Of a stretch of 64,000 bases of DNA, positions 50,174-61,232 are shown piece by piece (position 1 is the first letter of the stretch; every line of letters starts with the position of its first letter). A program made the position numbers and the translations under genes. Source of the stretch: Cotesia glomerata (lineage: Eukaryota; Arthropoda; Insecta; Hymenoptera; Braconidae); contig NC_058158.1 of NCBI RefSeq assembly GCF_020080835.1, forward strand, positions 4,650,001 to 4,714,000, in the 5' to 3' direction. The notes below the pieces were generated by a model. That model saw nothing but the letters and a program-made list of their open reading frames with translations. It was not told the DNA's origin and did not search any database.

Positions 50174-51026
50174 CTAGGGTGCGTCAAAATTTAATCTCTA
50201 AAAGCAACCTTTTAAAATTGGAATTTTGAGTTCCGCTTTAAGCAGGAGTTAGGTTTGGGCATTTCTTGAGACATTTTAATGTATCAGGATTTATTTGATG
50301 CTCACATAATTCGGCTCCCAATTTCAAAACACAGTAACTGACAATTTGAAAATTAAAAAAAATTTTTCTTATAAAAAAAAAGTTTGCGGATCAAATTGAT
50401 AAGAAATTCGATTTATGAATAGAAAATACTTGAATATTATTATTTTTAAGAAAAATTACTTGAAATTAAGTGCCGATCCCATCTTTTTCTCGCGTCGCAC
50501 TCACGGCGAGAAACGGTACTATCCTTGTTGCACTCGTGATGATAAAGCTAATTGCAGTTTTATGTTTTTCTCTTAAACAAATGAGAATTTCGAAGAAAAC
50601 GCTCAGCTATAAAATAGATAATTAAAAAATCTACTACGTAGCTGAGCGTTTTTTTCGAAAATCTTCTTTGCTTAGACGAGAAATGAAAAGCTGCAATCAT
50701 AGGGACCGGCTCTTAAGGTTTAAAAGTTATAAGAAATGCTGCAATACTAAAAAAAATCAGATATAAAAATTTTGCAGTTACTGTGTTTTAAAATTGGGCA
50801 GCCGAATTGTTTAACAGGAGTTTTGTTGAAGCAATTTTTCTGGAATTTAAAAATTTCAAAATTTGGCCAAACGAAACTCCCGTTAAAAAATTCTGTGAAT
50901 ATCAAATAAATTGTGACACACCAAAATATATCAGGAAATGCCCAAATACAGCTCCTGTTAAAAGCGAAACTCAAAATTTCAATTTTAAAAGGTTGCTTTC
51001 GAAGATTAAATTTTGACGCATCCTAG
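50174..51026. mobile_element. Long-arm inverted-repeat element, about 0.85 kb
   Basis: CTAGGGTGCGTCAAAATTTA at the left returns inverted at the right (AAATTTTGACGCATCCTAG). Arms of about 170-260 bp remain alignable (CAACCTTTTAAAATTG, AATTCGGCT, AAAACACAGTAACTG on both), and TA flanks each end. An inner inverted pair around GCTGAGCG lies in the middle. Open frames in it are products of the arms, not a transposase. Confidence 0.75.
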
Positions 51027-52151
51027 TATAAACTTTTCTTCCAAAAAAATCATTTTTTACAAAATTGACCATTCAATTCTATGAAATTTTACATATTTCG
51101 ATAAGAAGCTTAGTAGAATTTAATTGAACTAATAAATATAAAGTTTCATTGTCTTAAATACAAAGAAGATATTCTCGAATCCAGTAAAATTTACTTGAAT
51201 CAAAAATAATTTCTCATATCAAGAATTTTTCTATTGAATCATTTTTTTCTCCAGTGTATCCATTCATTTACTACGCAGTCTCTCAATTTTTCAAATTTTT
51301 AGAATCAGAAGAATTTATCCAAAATTTTGATATCCACGAAAAACTTCCGTTTAATCAATTCGAATTAACAAAAAACCGGAAAAAGAACTCTTTGATAATC
51401 CAAAGTTGAATTCAAATCATTATAGTACGATATATTGAGAATAATTTATTTGTCCTCTTTATTGTTTGTACTGCTTTGTCGACGTCATGTTGTAAAGCAC
51501 TCGAATCGTTTATATGACAATAACACCCGTCGGCACACACTGTCTTCAAAGACCGGTGCAGCGATGCCGCCATTTTGATGCTGCCCGACAAAAGCACCGT
51601 CATCTTGATTTACTGACCACAATTGTCAATAGATCGATTGTTAGTGAGGGGGCAACCTACCAATATCTGCCTAATTCGATGCCTACTTTTTTTCATATAT
51701 ATACAAATATACTCTGTTATAGTTGTATATCTATGTACCTCAAAAGCAAAAGCCACCATCCATTGATAAAACTCTAACTAAAATACATCAGAACACCTAC
51801 AAAATAAAAGCTAGCTTCTGTACTCTTGAATCGCCTTATACCTGCGTGTGGTCTCATCTGTGGCTGCATGCTACAACACAAGTTTCTCGGCGATCCACCG
51901 TGACCGTGATCCATGACATTGCATTGTTAATCACGGGATTGCTTGTACGTCAATGAAAGTCGATAGAGGGGTAGTTTTTCGGATTGTGGGAGGCCGAATT
52001 CATAAGCAACCCGGACAAATTTTTTACCACGCTCTATCCCTAGTAGAAATGTAATCAAGTATCTGGCCAGTAACTGGCTAGTTTAACTAGACTTAAGCTA
52101 GGAACTGGCTATTATAATATCCAGTAACTATCTAGTTACTAGCCAGTTTTA

Positions 52152-53190
52152 CACGGAAAAAAAATATTGTTAAAATGACTATCCAACGTATCCTCAAACG
52201 ACGTTTCCTTGAAATAACAATCCGGATTTCTGATTTAAGGATTCATTTGTTTGACTTAAAAGCATACAGAGAATAGCTCTTGTAAATATATGTAGTTTCG
52301 TCAAAACAAGCAACTATTTCGTTAACGTGAGGATCTGTATACCCTAGTAGAAATAATCGAGTTTTCACTGGATATAAACCAGTAACTGGCCAGTGATATC
52401 GAGTAAAAACTTGAAATCGCGCCACCTACAACTAAGTCATAAACATTAGTTACACCGACAGTGTATCTTTACTAGTGTGTGTATGTTTGTTTATTTTTTT
52501 TGTTAACCAGTACGCATCATTATTGTAATTATTATTATTAAAAAACAGTATAAATCAATCAAAATTAGTGTTTATTAACGTGTAAATAATTTCCAGTATA
52601 TATTTAAAAATTGATGCAGTGAAAAAAATTACACAATATATAACCTGCGACTGTGGTCATTAAAAACCAATCCCCCATTAACAAAAACTAGTTTCTTATT
52701 CTATTGTTAGATTTATTATTAGTCTATCAGTCTAATGATGTTATCTATTTTATAATGTACACATAAATGAAACTTTTTTATATCATATCGTTTATTAAAC
52801 ATTATTTTGAATTTATTTGACAATTTTAATAACGCCTAATAACCTCAGAATTCGAAACTGACAGTTTCACTAAAGCCGCCATAATGTTTTGTTAGATCTC
52901 TAGTAAAACTGGCCAGTTACTAGACAGAAGCTTGATATTACACTGGCCAGTTACTGGTTTAAGTCTAGTAAAACTGGCCAGTTACTGGCTAAAAACTTGA
53001 TTTCATTTCTACTAGGGTAGTTGAATTAACTAAATGTAACGCTAAAATAATGATATGGATCGTCATTTTGATGATCCGCTGTATAGCTGAATTGGCTATA
53101 CAGCGTATATCTCTAAAAAAATTGACTATACGGCGTATAGTCAGAATAACGATACGTATCCTTATTTTAACAATATTTTTTTCTCCGTGT
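52152..53190. mobile_element. Middle element of the nest, CACGGA tips
   Basis: Begins CACGGAAAAAAAATATTGTT and ends inverted (AACAATATTTTTTTCTCCGTG). It is inserted at a TA in the left arm of the outer element and itself contains the element at 52342-53017. The tips resemble those of the element at 2975-3470. Confidence 0.7.
52342..53017. mobile_element. Innermost element of the nest, CCCTAGTAGAAAT tips
   Basis: Starts CCCTAGTAGAAATAATCGAG and ends TTTCATTTCTACTAGGG, flanked by TA, with ACTGGCCAGTTACTGG units near both ends. It belongs to the same family as the outermost element, so this family was active both before and after insertion of the middle element. Confidence 0.7.
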
Positions 53191-54954
53191 ACTAGACATC
53201 AAATAAAACATGGTGACACTTGTAGATTTTGAGGTTATTTAAAATTAACTATGGATAAGTTTGTTACAATTCAAAAGAGTAATAATAAAAATAGTAATAA
53301 TTAATAAACGGAATAATTATAAAATTTATTTATGAATTTAACATTTAACTGGTATATAAAAGTATTAAGAACTATGAAATAAGTTATTAATTTATTATAT
53401 TATATTCTTAAATATAAAACTAAAAACATTAATAATATAAAATAATAAAAATAATAGTTATTTTTAAAAGTGTTGTTGCACGTATTAGCAAATCTGGAAG
53501 AACTCCTCGTAAAATTTTTAATAATTCATCTAAATGACAGTCTGGAGTATTTTTTTTTTATTGCCCACAACCGCAATTCGGTTATTATGTCAATTTTTTA
53601 AATTTCATCCATTTTTTTAAATATATTACAAATTATTTTTATATTGGAATACTCAATTTTTGTTTAATTATTTACACTGTTTCTGAATATTATTATTATT
53701 ATTTTGAATTGTAACAAACTTATCCATATTTAATTTTAAATAACCTCCAAATCTACAAGTGTCACCATGTTTTATTTGATATCTAATAAAACTGGCCAGT
53801 AACTAGACAGTTACTGGATATTATACTAGCCAGTTACTAGACATGATCGCTAGCCAGATACTAGATTTAATCGAGTAAAAATTTGATCATTTCTACTAGG
53901 GATCTATAGTATACTCTAAGCATTTGTACAAACGTCCGGTTACCTAAGTTGTTTCAGGTACATACAAAGTACAATCATATATATTTTTAACTTGTATTAA
54001 TGTTTCAGTTTACATTTTTTATACCAATGGTTGACTTTATGGAATATTAAAAATTAATATTCACTTTAAAGTATTATAAATTATTAAAAAAAATTTTTTT
54101 CACATAATGTATTATACATATCATATTTATTGAAAAATTTATCAAAAATAAAAAGAAATTTACTTTTATAAATAATTAAAATTTTCTACTCAAAAAATTA
54201 ACTTTAGTTTTTATCAAAAAATTTTTTTGATCCATCAATTTTTTTTTATTATCCTGCAGCTTTAATCTTTTTAATTAAAATCTGTTTATTATTTTTTTTT
54301 AATTTCATAATAAATAAAAATTTTATAATTAACTAAACTTTTTATATTGCAAGATAATTATTAGCTGGACTATTTAAATTCTCGAAAATTACTCGGTATA
54401 ATTTAACATTTCACAATTAATAAATAAATTAAAAACGTAAAAAAAAAATTTATAGCCGACTAATTATTAAACGATTGCACGGATTACAGCCGTACATCTT
54501 TAATTGCTACCGACAAGTCGCGAGACATAGAATTAAAAGTTTACTCTTTATTATATTTAATTACAACTAATTAACATAAATCTCACGGATTTAGCACATA
54601 TACAAACATATTAGTCTGCAAATAAGGACAATCTACATTCAGCTGCTCTAAAAAAAATCTCTGTAAATTGAAAAAAATAAAGAGCAGAAAAAGATCTCTT
54701 CCGGGTAAAAGTATTACGTAATGTGTAATGTTAATATAATGAATCATGACATAAACAACGCAACACCGGTAATGCGGGATGCTTGAATATTTTCCTTGAT
54801 AAGAGGTTTTGAGGTGCGTGAGGGACAAAGTTCTCCTTTGGCATTTGGCCATTACTCGGCTTTTACCCTGGCGGTTAGCGGCGCGTCAAAGAGTGCTCAT
54901 TAAATGCCGGCAATTAACCGCGGGCCAACTCAAGGGACCCCAAGAGGCATAGAA

Positions 54955-54984
54955 GTATATATATATATATATATATTATATATA
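54955..54984. repeat. TA microsatellite
   Basis: About 14 TA units, directly downstream (on the minus strand) of the candidate 65-aa ORF. Confidence 0.85.
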
Positions 54985-54997
54985 AGTATAAGTAGTG

Positions 54998-55195
54998 CTA
55001 CGCGGCCTTCGGCGGCTTGAGCCTCGCGCACGCCTCAGAGAAAGAGATTATTCTCATGTATAAGGCATGTACTTCTTCAAGAGATTCAGGTGTAAATGTT
55101 TTAACCCCACTCGTCATTGATATTGACTTTTTCGTAGTCTTTATCGTTGAGACACGCATTTTTAGAGGACCTTTCAGTTGGGATGCAACTTGCAT
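54998..55195 (-). CDS. Candidate 65-aa small protein
   Basis: A minus-strand open frame of 65 codons starts MQVASQLKGPLKMRVSTIKT and ends ISFSEACARLKPPKAA. An in-frame TAA lies upstream of the ATG, so it is self-contained. Its composition is balanced and mostly hydrophilic (SGVKTFTPESLEEVHALYMR), unlike the Phe/Ile/Leu-rich chance frames in this AT-rich desert, and its 3' half is GC-rich. I do not recognise a domain, see no signal peptide, and cannot identify a promoter or polyadenylation site with confidence. It could be a small gene, a decayed transposon piece or chance. Confidence 0.25.
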   Translation of the reverse strand: MQVASQLKGPLKMRVSTIKTTKKSISMTSGVKTFTPESLEEVHALYMRIISFSEACARLKPPKAA

Positions 55196-57484
55196 GAAAT
55201 ATTAATCATGAAATTATTTAAATTACTGTTATTGAATTATTTTCACGTGCATTATGGCTTATATTTATATAAATTTGTTTAGTGTAGGAAAATTTAGTAT
55301 TCTTTCAATAAAATATTATTTAATAATAATTATTCACAATTAAAAAACTTAAAATAATAATAAATTATCGAATAAATTTTTTTTTTTTAATTAATAATTG
55401 TCAATTTAAATTTAATAAAACATTAGCAAAAAATTTCTAGTGCCACTTGACTCTCTAAATTAAATCAGTGAAATTCTAAATAATTCAATCGATGAAAATG
55501 TTTTTTATTGTAAATTTCTATCACAAACAATTCTGTATTTTCAAAAATTATTTGACTAATAAAACAACTTACTTTATAAGATTTAATACATAAAACACTA
55601 AAATAATTTTTTTTGCAAATTTTTCAAGTCAACAGACTTAAACATTACCAAAATTGTTCAATGTATATTCGATTTAAAGAAAAATTATTTATATAAAAAC
55701 TTCAATATTATTTCCAATTATAAAAATCGAATTATTAAAATTTGAACAATTTTTTTCAAAACTTTTCTTAACCTTTGATTGATTTATACCAATCATTTTT
55801 CTCCTAATTTAATAACCAACTTTATTACAAGGGTGTATATTTAGGAAGTACCTGTCAAAAGAATTCACTTCTAACTTATTGTTAGCATATATCAAGTAAA
55901 ATTAATCGTTACAAGTTTAAAATAACGCCCACTGTTTGTCATACAAATTGTTAGATAGTCCGCTGGGAGTATCTTCCATACACACAGTTCTGTAGGAGGT
56001 CTTCAGTAGTAGTAACAGTACTAGTAGTTTAGTATGCAGTTCATCTAATAGTTGGGATTCTAACACACAGATGGTCTGCTATCGCTGCACTAGTAATATT
56101 TCTATTTTATTTCTCAAACTGACTTGTCAAAATACGTCAATGCATGAGTAATTGTTGTTACGAGGCCAGTGACCAAGAACACAACTCTACGACCATACAA
56201 TGCAAGGATGTTTTTTTGCATTAACATGTACACATTCATTCTTCCCTATTATCTCCATAATATATTTTCATTCTGTGGGCGAGTAGCAAATGGAAACAAT
56301 TAGCTGAGTAAAACCCGTTGGGAAAACACTCAACTCCAGAGACTAGAGACTAGATACTAGAAACACCTTTTTCGTAAACACTTATTCTTTTCCAGACTTT
56401 TCAATTCATGATATAACTTTCTCTCCATTTTCAATTTATCTGACGATTTACCTACTGATCTATTATATTATATTAGACATGTATATTTCCTTCTCTTCCT
56501 TGCTCAGAGGACATTTTGTTCTTGATGTGATCGATCATTGCGAGACAGCAGGAGTGGCGAACGCTACCCAAAATTTAAATGTTACGTTCTGTTTTATAAC
56601 TTTTGCTCAAACCTCAGCTTATTCATTCCGATACAAGAGAAGATGTTCATTGAAAAAAAAAAAAAAATTACTCCTGGGAGTTTTTTTACAATCGTTATGA
56701 TTGAGACGTTACTTCAATACTCGATCAATATAAAATATAAGTTTGTTATTTTTGTATTGGAAGACATTCATTCAGCTTTGTAGTAATGCACGCATGATGG
56801 AACTTGCTCTAGGGAAATTAGTAAATATTTTTACCTCACATGAATATTCGAAGAAAAAAAAACAAACTTTGAGGACTCGGGTCTTTAAGTTTATTTTGCA
56901 AATGATAGTTTTGAAAATTTGTATATAGAGTTCATAAATTTGATTTAAAAACGAAATTAAATTAATTTTAATCCTACATTTGAACTTCGTTCAGTCTTAA
57001 TCAATGAAAAAAAGAAAATAATTATTTATTTATTTATTTCACTTTACGAGCGTTTTTAGGACTTGTTCTCATATAATATACTTTTTGTAATACCAACCGC
57101 GAAACTTGGATTTTCAAGCTATAGTTAGGAGGGGTAAAATGAATGATATCTGGACATCTATAGTTGAGTCTACTTTTCACGCATACGTATCGATAAGTGA
57201 CATCTCGCTCTCTATCTGTCTCTACATTTCCGCATGGATGCTAAAAAGCACTATAGGATATTTAGTTTCGTTTGTTTCTACAATCGTCCGCCAGGGAGAG
57301 TATGAATCGAAAAAAAAAAATCTTTGCGACAAGTCGATTCTTGTAAACAATTTTACTAATATTTTAGTTTGTCATTTATTTACGTGTAACACACACAGTT
57401 CATAAATGAATAAAATTTTATTTGCATCCTCTCAAATCCGAATTTCGCCGTTGCTATTACAAAAAATTTTGTTCAATACAAATC

Positions 57485-57686
57485 CGCAAAGGTTGGCATT
57501 TTGGTAATAAACTTGAAGTGATGACACTCGTCTGAGATTATAAATACATTCTCAACAAAACCTCGTACGTTTTATCTGGTCTCGCTTCGCTCGACCGATA
57601 ACAACGTACTTGGTTTTGTTGAAAATGCACTCTTAATCTCAGCCTCGTGACGTCACTTCAAGCTTACCAAAATACCTACCTTTGCG
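57485..57686. mobile_element. Palindromic element, about 200 bp
   Basis: CGCAAAGGTTGGCATTTTGG at the left is matched inverted at the right (CCAAAATACCTACCTTTGCG). The arms (CTTGAAGTGA, CTGAGATTA, TTCAACAAAACC, GTACGTT) align for about 95 bases. The loop holds GGTCTCGCTTCGCTCGACC, a small perfect hairpin. Confidence 0.7.
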
Positions 57687-58356
57687 CATACGTATCAAAA
57701 ATAACTATTACGAAGACATATACAGAAAAAAATAAATATTTGTCACAAATAAATCAATTTATTTAAGTCGTTTTTTTAAATTCTAGACATATCATGCTCG
57801 CTTTGCTCGCCTTCATTCATTCAAAAATCCCGCCATTATTGTCGACCAATAAATAATCGAATAAAATAGTCACAGAAGTGACGTAAAACGATACGACATC
57901 CGGCAATCAACTTTTTGGACGATGAATTTCCTCATGACAACTATATATGTTTTGTATAAGTAAATATAACAGTTGACTCAAATTATTTTATTTAAAGAAT
58001 GCAAAATTTTTCGAAAACAATGACATCTTTGATATTAAAATTCTCCAATACGACTCTCATGAAGTGTCACTTGAACCACGCCAAAAGTGACCGCCATTAT
58101 TTGCAAGTGTTAGTTACTCTATCAGCGACGTTTCAAAAAATAGTTTATTTTTACTACATAATAGTGATCATTAATTCTATTCATCGATGGGTGAATTATT
58201 AATTAATTGGGGATTAGAAAAAGTTATCCCTGATTTATATGGTAGTTGTTTAAAATATTATATTTCACGATAATTAAATCTAAATTATTCTGAACCTATA
58301 ATTAACTTTTTTATTCAACAGAAGACATTATTTCGATCAAAAATTATTTTTTCTGT

Positions 58357-58480
58357 AAGGTAAAAGCCCCAATATATGATCACTCCATGTATTTGTATAT
58401 CTATATTTGTGAATATAGATATACAAATACATGGGGTGATCATATACTGGTACATGATCATATATTGGGGCTTTTACCTT
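58357..58480. mobile_element. Palindromic foldback element, copy 2 (124 bp)
   Basis: Same family as 2824-2965, ending AAGGTAAAAGCCCCAATATA / inverted. Its left arm lacks 18 bases present in the right arm and in copy 1. Confidence 0.85.
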
Positions 58481-59106
58481 ACATATTGTACATGGATTTT
58501 TATTATTTAATCAATTAACTCGTATAATATTAAAATTGAAAACTAAATAAGACTTGACTCTTAACTGTTTGAGGTCTAAATCACTTTTTGGTAAAATAAT
58601 TTTAATCCAGAACCCTTAAAAAAAAATATTGATACTCTAATAACTCTCATGTGCTTACAAAGATAAAGGCTGACAGTTAATTAATTTGGACTAATATGTC
58701 AACGACAAATGAAATAAAATTAGAGCGCGATAAATCACTTAAGAAAGTCGGTGTTGGAGGTGAATAGCGGATAGTGGGAGTAGAAGCTCGTAAGTAAATA
58801 TTAAATACATTAAAAACTGTCATCTGTCATCGGTGAGAATAAACCTGGATTTTATAATTTAATTTATCATACAGTCATCTCTCAGCGGCCAATAAAATAA
58901 CATATTTGCTTATTACAGTATGTAGTTGTGCTTTTGCCGGCCAACGCCAAGTTCCTAATCAGATACGGTACACAACCGACTCGATGTCGCACTTCTCTCG
59001 TCATTATGCCGTAATGCATATCTTAATGATTATGAAACACTGAGACACACCGACAAACTGCAGCCTTAATTCTTATCTCGCTTATATTATGTTTAATATT
59101 TGCCCC

Positions 59107-59131
59107 TTTTTTTTTTTTTTTTTTTTTTTTT
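59107..59131. repeat. Poly(T) tract
   Basis: An uninterrupted run of about 24 T in the gene-poor region. Confidence 0.9.
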
Positions 59132-60439
59132 AACCAACTTTTAACTCATATTGGACCTGGATACAAACATAAGCGCATGTGTTATATGCTATACGGGGGC
59201 ATATGTGTGGAGAAAAGAAAATAGAATCACGTGACATCCATACCAACTCATGTCTGCACCCGTCCCACGCTTCTGCAATCAGCTCCTCATAAACTACAAT
59301 CACGACACGTGTCTCTATACCGTTTTCATCCATTCATCCTTCTATGTATTACTTTTTATAAGTATATAGTATACTTATGTACTTACCCTTTTTTATATAT
59401 TAAAAACTATAGAAATATATTGTCACAGCATTATTTACAAATAGTTATGAGTTTAATAATAAATTTCAGGGCAAAGACTTTAATTAAAATTAGACTTTGG
59501 AAAAAAATTTTCAAACAAAAAGTCTGCGAATACATTGTTCTTAAAATAAAATTTAAAACATTTTTTTAATCAAATATTTATTTGGAAGAAACAATTGTTT
59601 TTAGAATAATTTTTTCAAAATTTTGTTACTCCAAAAAGAAAATGTAAAATTATTTTAATTATTGAATACTATATAAAGTTTTATTAAAACACCTTGATGG
59701 GATTAGAAAACAATAATTTTTTATTAAATAATTTAATTCTATTGTTAAAAAATTTAATTCTATTATCCTTAATGCAATTTTTTAGATTTAACAAAAAAAT
59801 AAAAAATATTCTTTGAAACAGAAAAATTTTATTAATATACAAGATAAAAAATTAAAATTTTTTCAGAAAATTAACAATACATCGAACTTTAACTTTTAAT
59901 CTTGTCACAAAATCAAAATTTTCAAAAAGCATAACTCAAAGCATATATTCTCAAAGATTTCACATCAATAAAAAATAAAAATAAAATTAAACATCAACGT
60001 CAAAATAAAATTCTTACAGAAAATACCGCAACTTGATTTCTATAACAATCAATTTTTCAGTAGAGGATTAAAAATTTTCCATTGTTACGATCCAAAGAAA
60101 ATTTTAAAGTAAAACCATTCAAAGGATATCTTTTCCAAAAACCACTATGCAATATTAAGAATAAGCCTGTGACGCCTGATTACCAAAACAAGCTTTTTCC
60201 AAAAAGAATGAAGATTAGTCATAGATAGCCCGAAAAATCAAAGTATGACGACCGAATTTTTGACTTTTTGTCAGGCTTATAAAATAGATAACTATTACTA
60301 TCATTAGCAGAAAATTAAAAAAAATTTGTTTTTGTTCAAACTTAAGTGTTCTAAGTAATAACTTTAACTAATAACAAACATTATATTAAAGCTTACATAA
60401 AAATGATAAATATCCGCATAAATACACTCGTAAAATACA

Positions 60440-61177
60440 AGATAACAGCGCGTGGGAGTAGGTGGAAACCTCGGGCGGAGCAAAACCTGAGACCTCCTCT
60501 CAAGCATCGAGCTAAAAAACGCAAAAAAGGAAGAAATAAACAATAACAGTAGTACAAACCAATGCTCAGCTTGGTGAATAAAAGAGCAGTACGCGCGTGG
60601 TCCTTTGATTTCTTTCGCGGTTTACCATCACCACAGCATCTCGATCTCGCTCCTTTGGTTTTCCGTCTCCGTCTAGCATACATCGTCTTAAACTTGTTCT
60701 TGACTTCTTGTTCTGTCCGACTCACAATTCCGCGCTCCAAAACCCGAGGAAGAGGCGGAGTCTCTCTTTTTACGACGCCTCAGCAGCCTACCTTTTTCCC
60801 GGGTGGTCTCTCTTTGGTCGCGATACAGCCAAGAGAGATCACTGGCTGAGATTCCCCTTCTGGATCCAGTTGGAGCTGAGACCCCGAGCTTAGCAGGTCT
60901 ATTTTACTTTTCTTCTCAAGAAAACTTCCACACTTTTCTCAATTTCACTCCGCATTAACGACGACAATAACAATACAATAAATATTTAAATTTATCGTCA
61001 TCGTCATCATCATCATCATCATCAATTATTTTAGAATTCTTGATTGAGTTTTGATATTGATTAATAAGTCGTTCGAGTTCGTGAACACTCAACAAGTGAT
61101 TTAATTTTTTTTTTTATTTAAGCAATTTAAAACTTTGGTTGGTGTTGTGATTTTTTATTTTTTATTTTAAACACTAA
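60440..61177 (+). promoter_or_regulatory. Likely promoter and 5' UTR of the gooseberry-type gene
   Basis: Roughly 60440-60900 is clearly GC- and CpG-richer than its surroundings, with pyrimidine-rich runs, and lies directly upstream of the coding start at 61178. Insect developmental genes commonly have such CpG-containing, TATA-poor starts. No TATA box or precise start site can be assigned. The stretch 60900-61177 is AT-rich and would be 5' UTR. Short open frames here have no recognisable protein features. Confidence 0.4.
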
Positions 61178-61232
61178 ATGGCTGTTAGTACCCTCAACAT
61201 GACACCGTACTTCACTGGATATCCTTTTCAAG
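61178..61232 (+). CDS. gsb: First coding exon of a gooseberry-type Pax gene (partial; rest beyond window)
   Basis: The 55-nt coding part reads MAVSTLNMTPYFTGYPFQ plus one G before the donor GTATTTATT. An in-frame TAA sits directly before the ATG, fixing the start. I recognise the N-terminus of insect gooseberry/gooseberry-neuro proteins, in which GYPFQGQGRVNQLGG leads straight into the paired domain. The exon therefore stops just before the paired box, which should start in the next exon (G + GN CAR GG...). No paired box or homeobox is seen in the remaining 2.77 kb, so the first intron runs past the window end. These Pax group III factors act in segment polarity and neural patterning as nuclear DNA-binding proteins. 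Gooseberry versus gooseberry-neuro cannot be settled from 18 residues. Confidence 0.75.

Larger units (their letters stand above)
52038..53901. mobile_element. Three-layer nested insertion: outer foldback element
   Basis: The outer element starts CCCTAGTAGAAATGTAATCA and ends GATCATTTCTACTAGGG. Its arms contain repeated ACTGGCCAGT-type units and a long inverted segment (ATCAAATAAAACATGGTGAC at 53197 onward against about 53697-53786). Its left arm is interrupted by the element at 52152-53190. No protein-coding capacity was seen. Confidence 0.75.
40381..54997. other. Gene-poor DNA, second part
   Basis: AT-rich with GC-richer patches (about 42000-42780, 44200-44700, 49080-49900 and 51480-51960). 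Holds the elements at 44914, 50174 and the nest at 52038-53901. Near 42205-42236 is a short tandem TTAATG array. No protein gene is convincing. Confidence 0.5.
55196..60439. other. Gene-poor DNA upstream of the gooseberry-type gene
   Basis: Holds the palindromes at 57485 and 58357 and the poly(T) tract at 59107. Otherwise AT-rich; open frames are short and Phe/Ile/Lys-biased, as expected by chance. Confidence 0.5.

Noticed and set aside
51412..51603. 63-codon minus-strand frame (SLHRSLKTVCADGCYCHIND...)
   Set aside because: Looks somewhat protein-like, but an overlapping plus-strand frame is equally long and I recognise no family.
60562..60893. Open frames within the GC-rich region before the gooseberry-type exon
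   Set aside because: Lie in the presumed promoter/5' UTR; Arg/Pro/Leu-rich from base composition; frames on both strands overlap.
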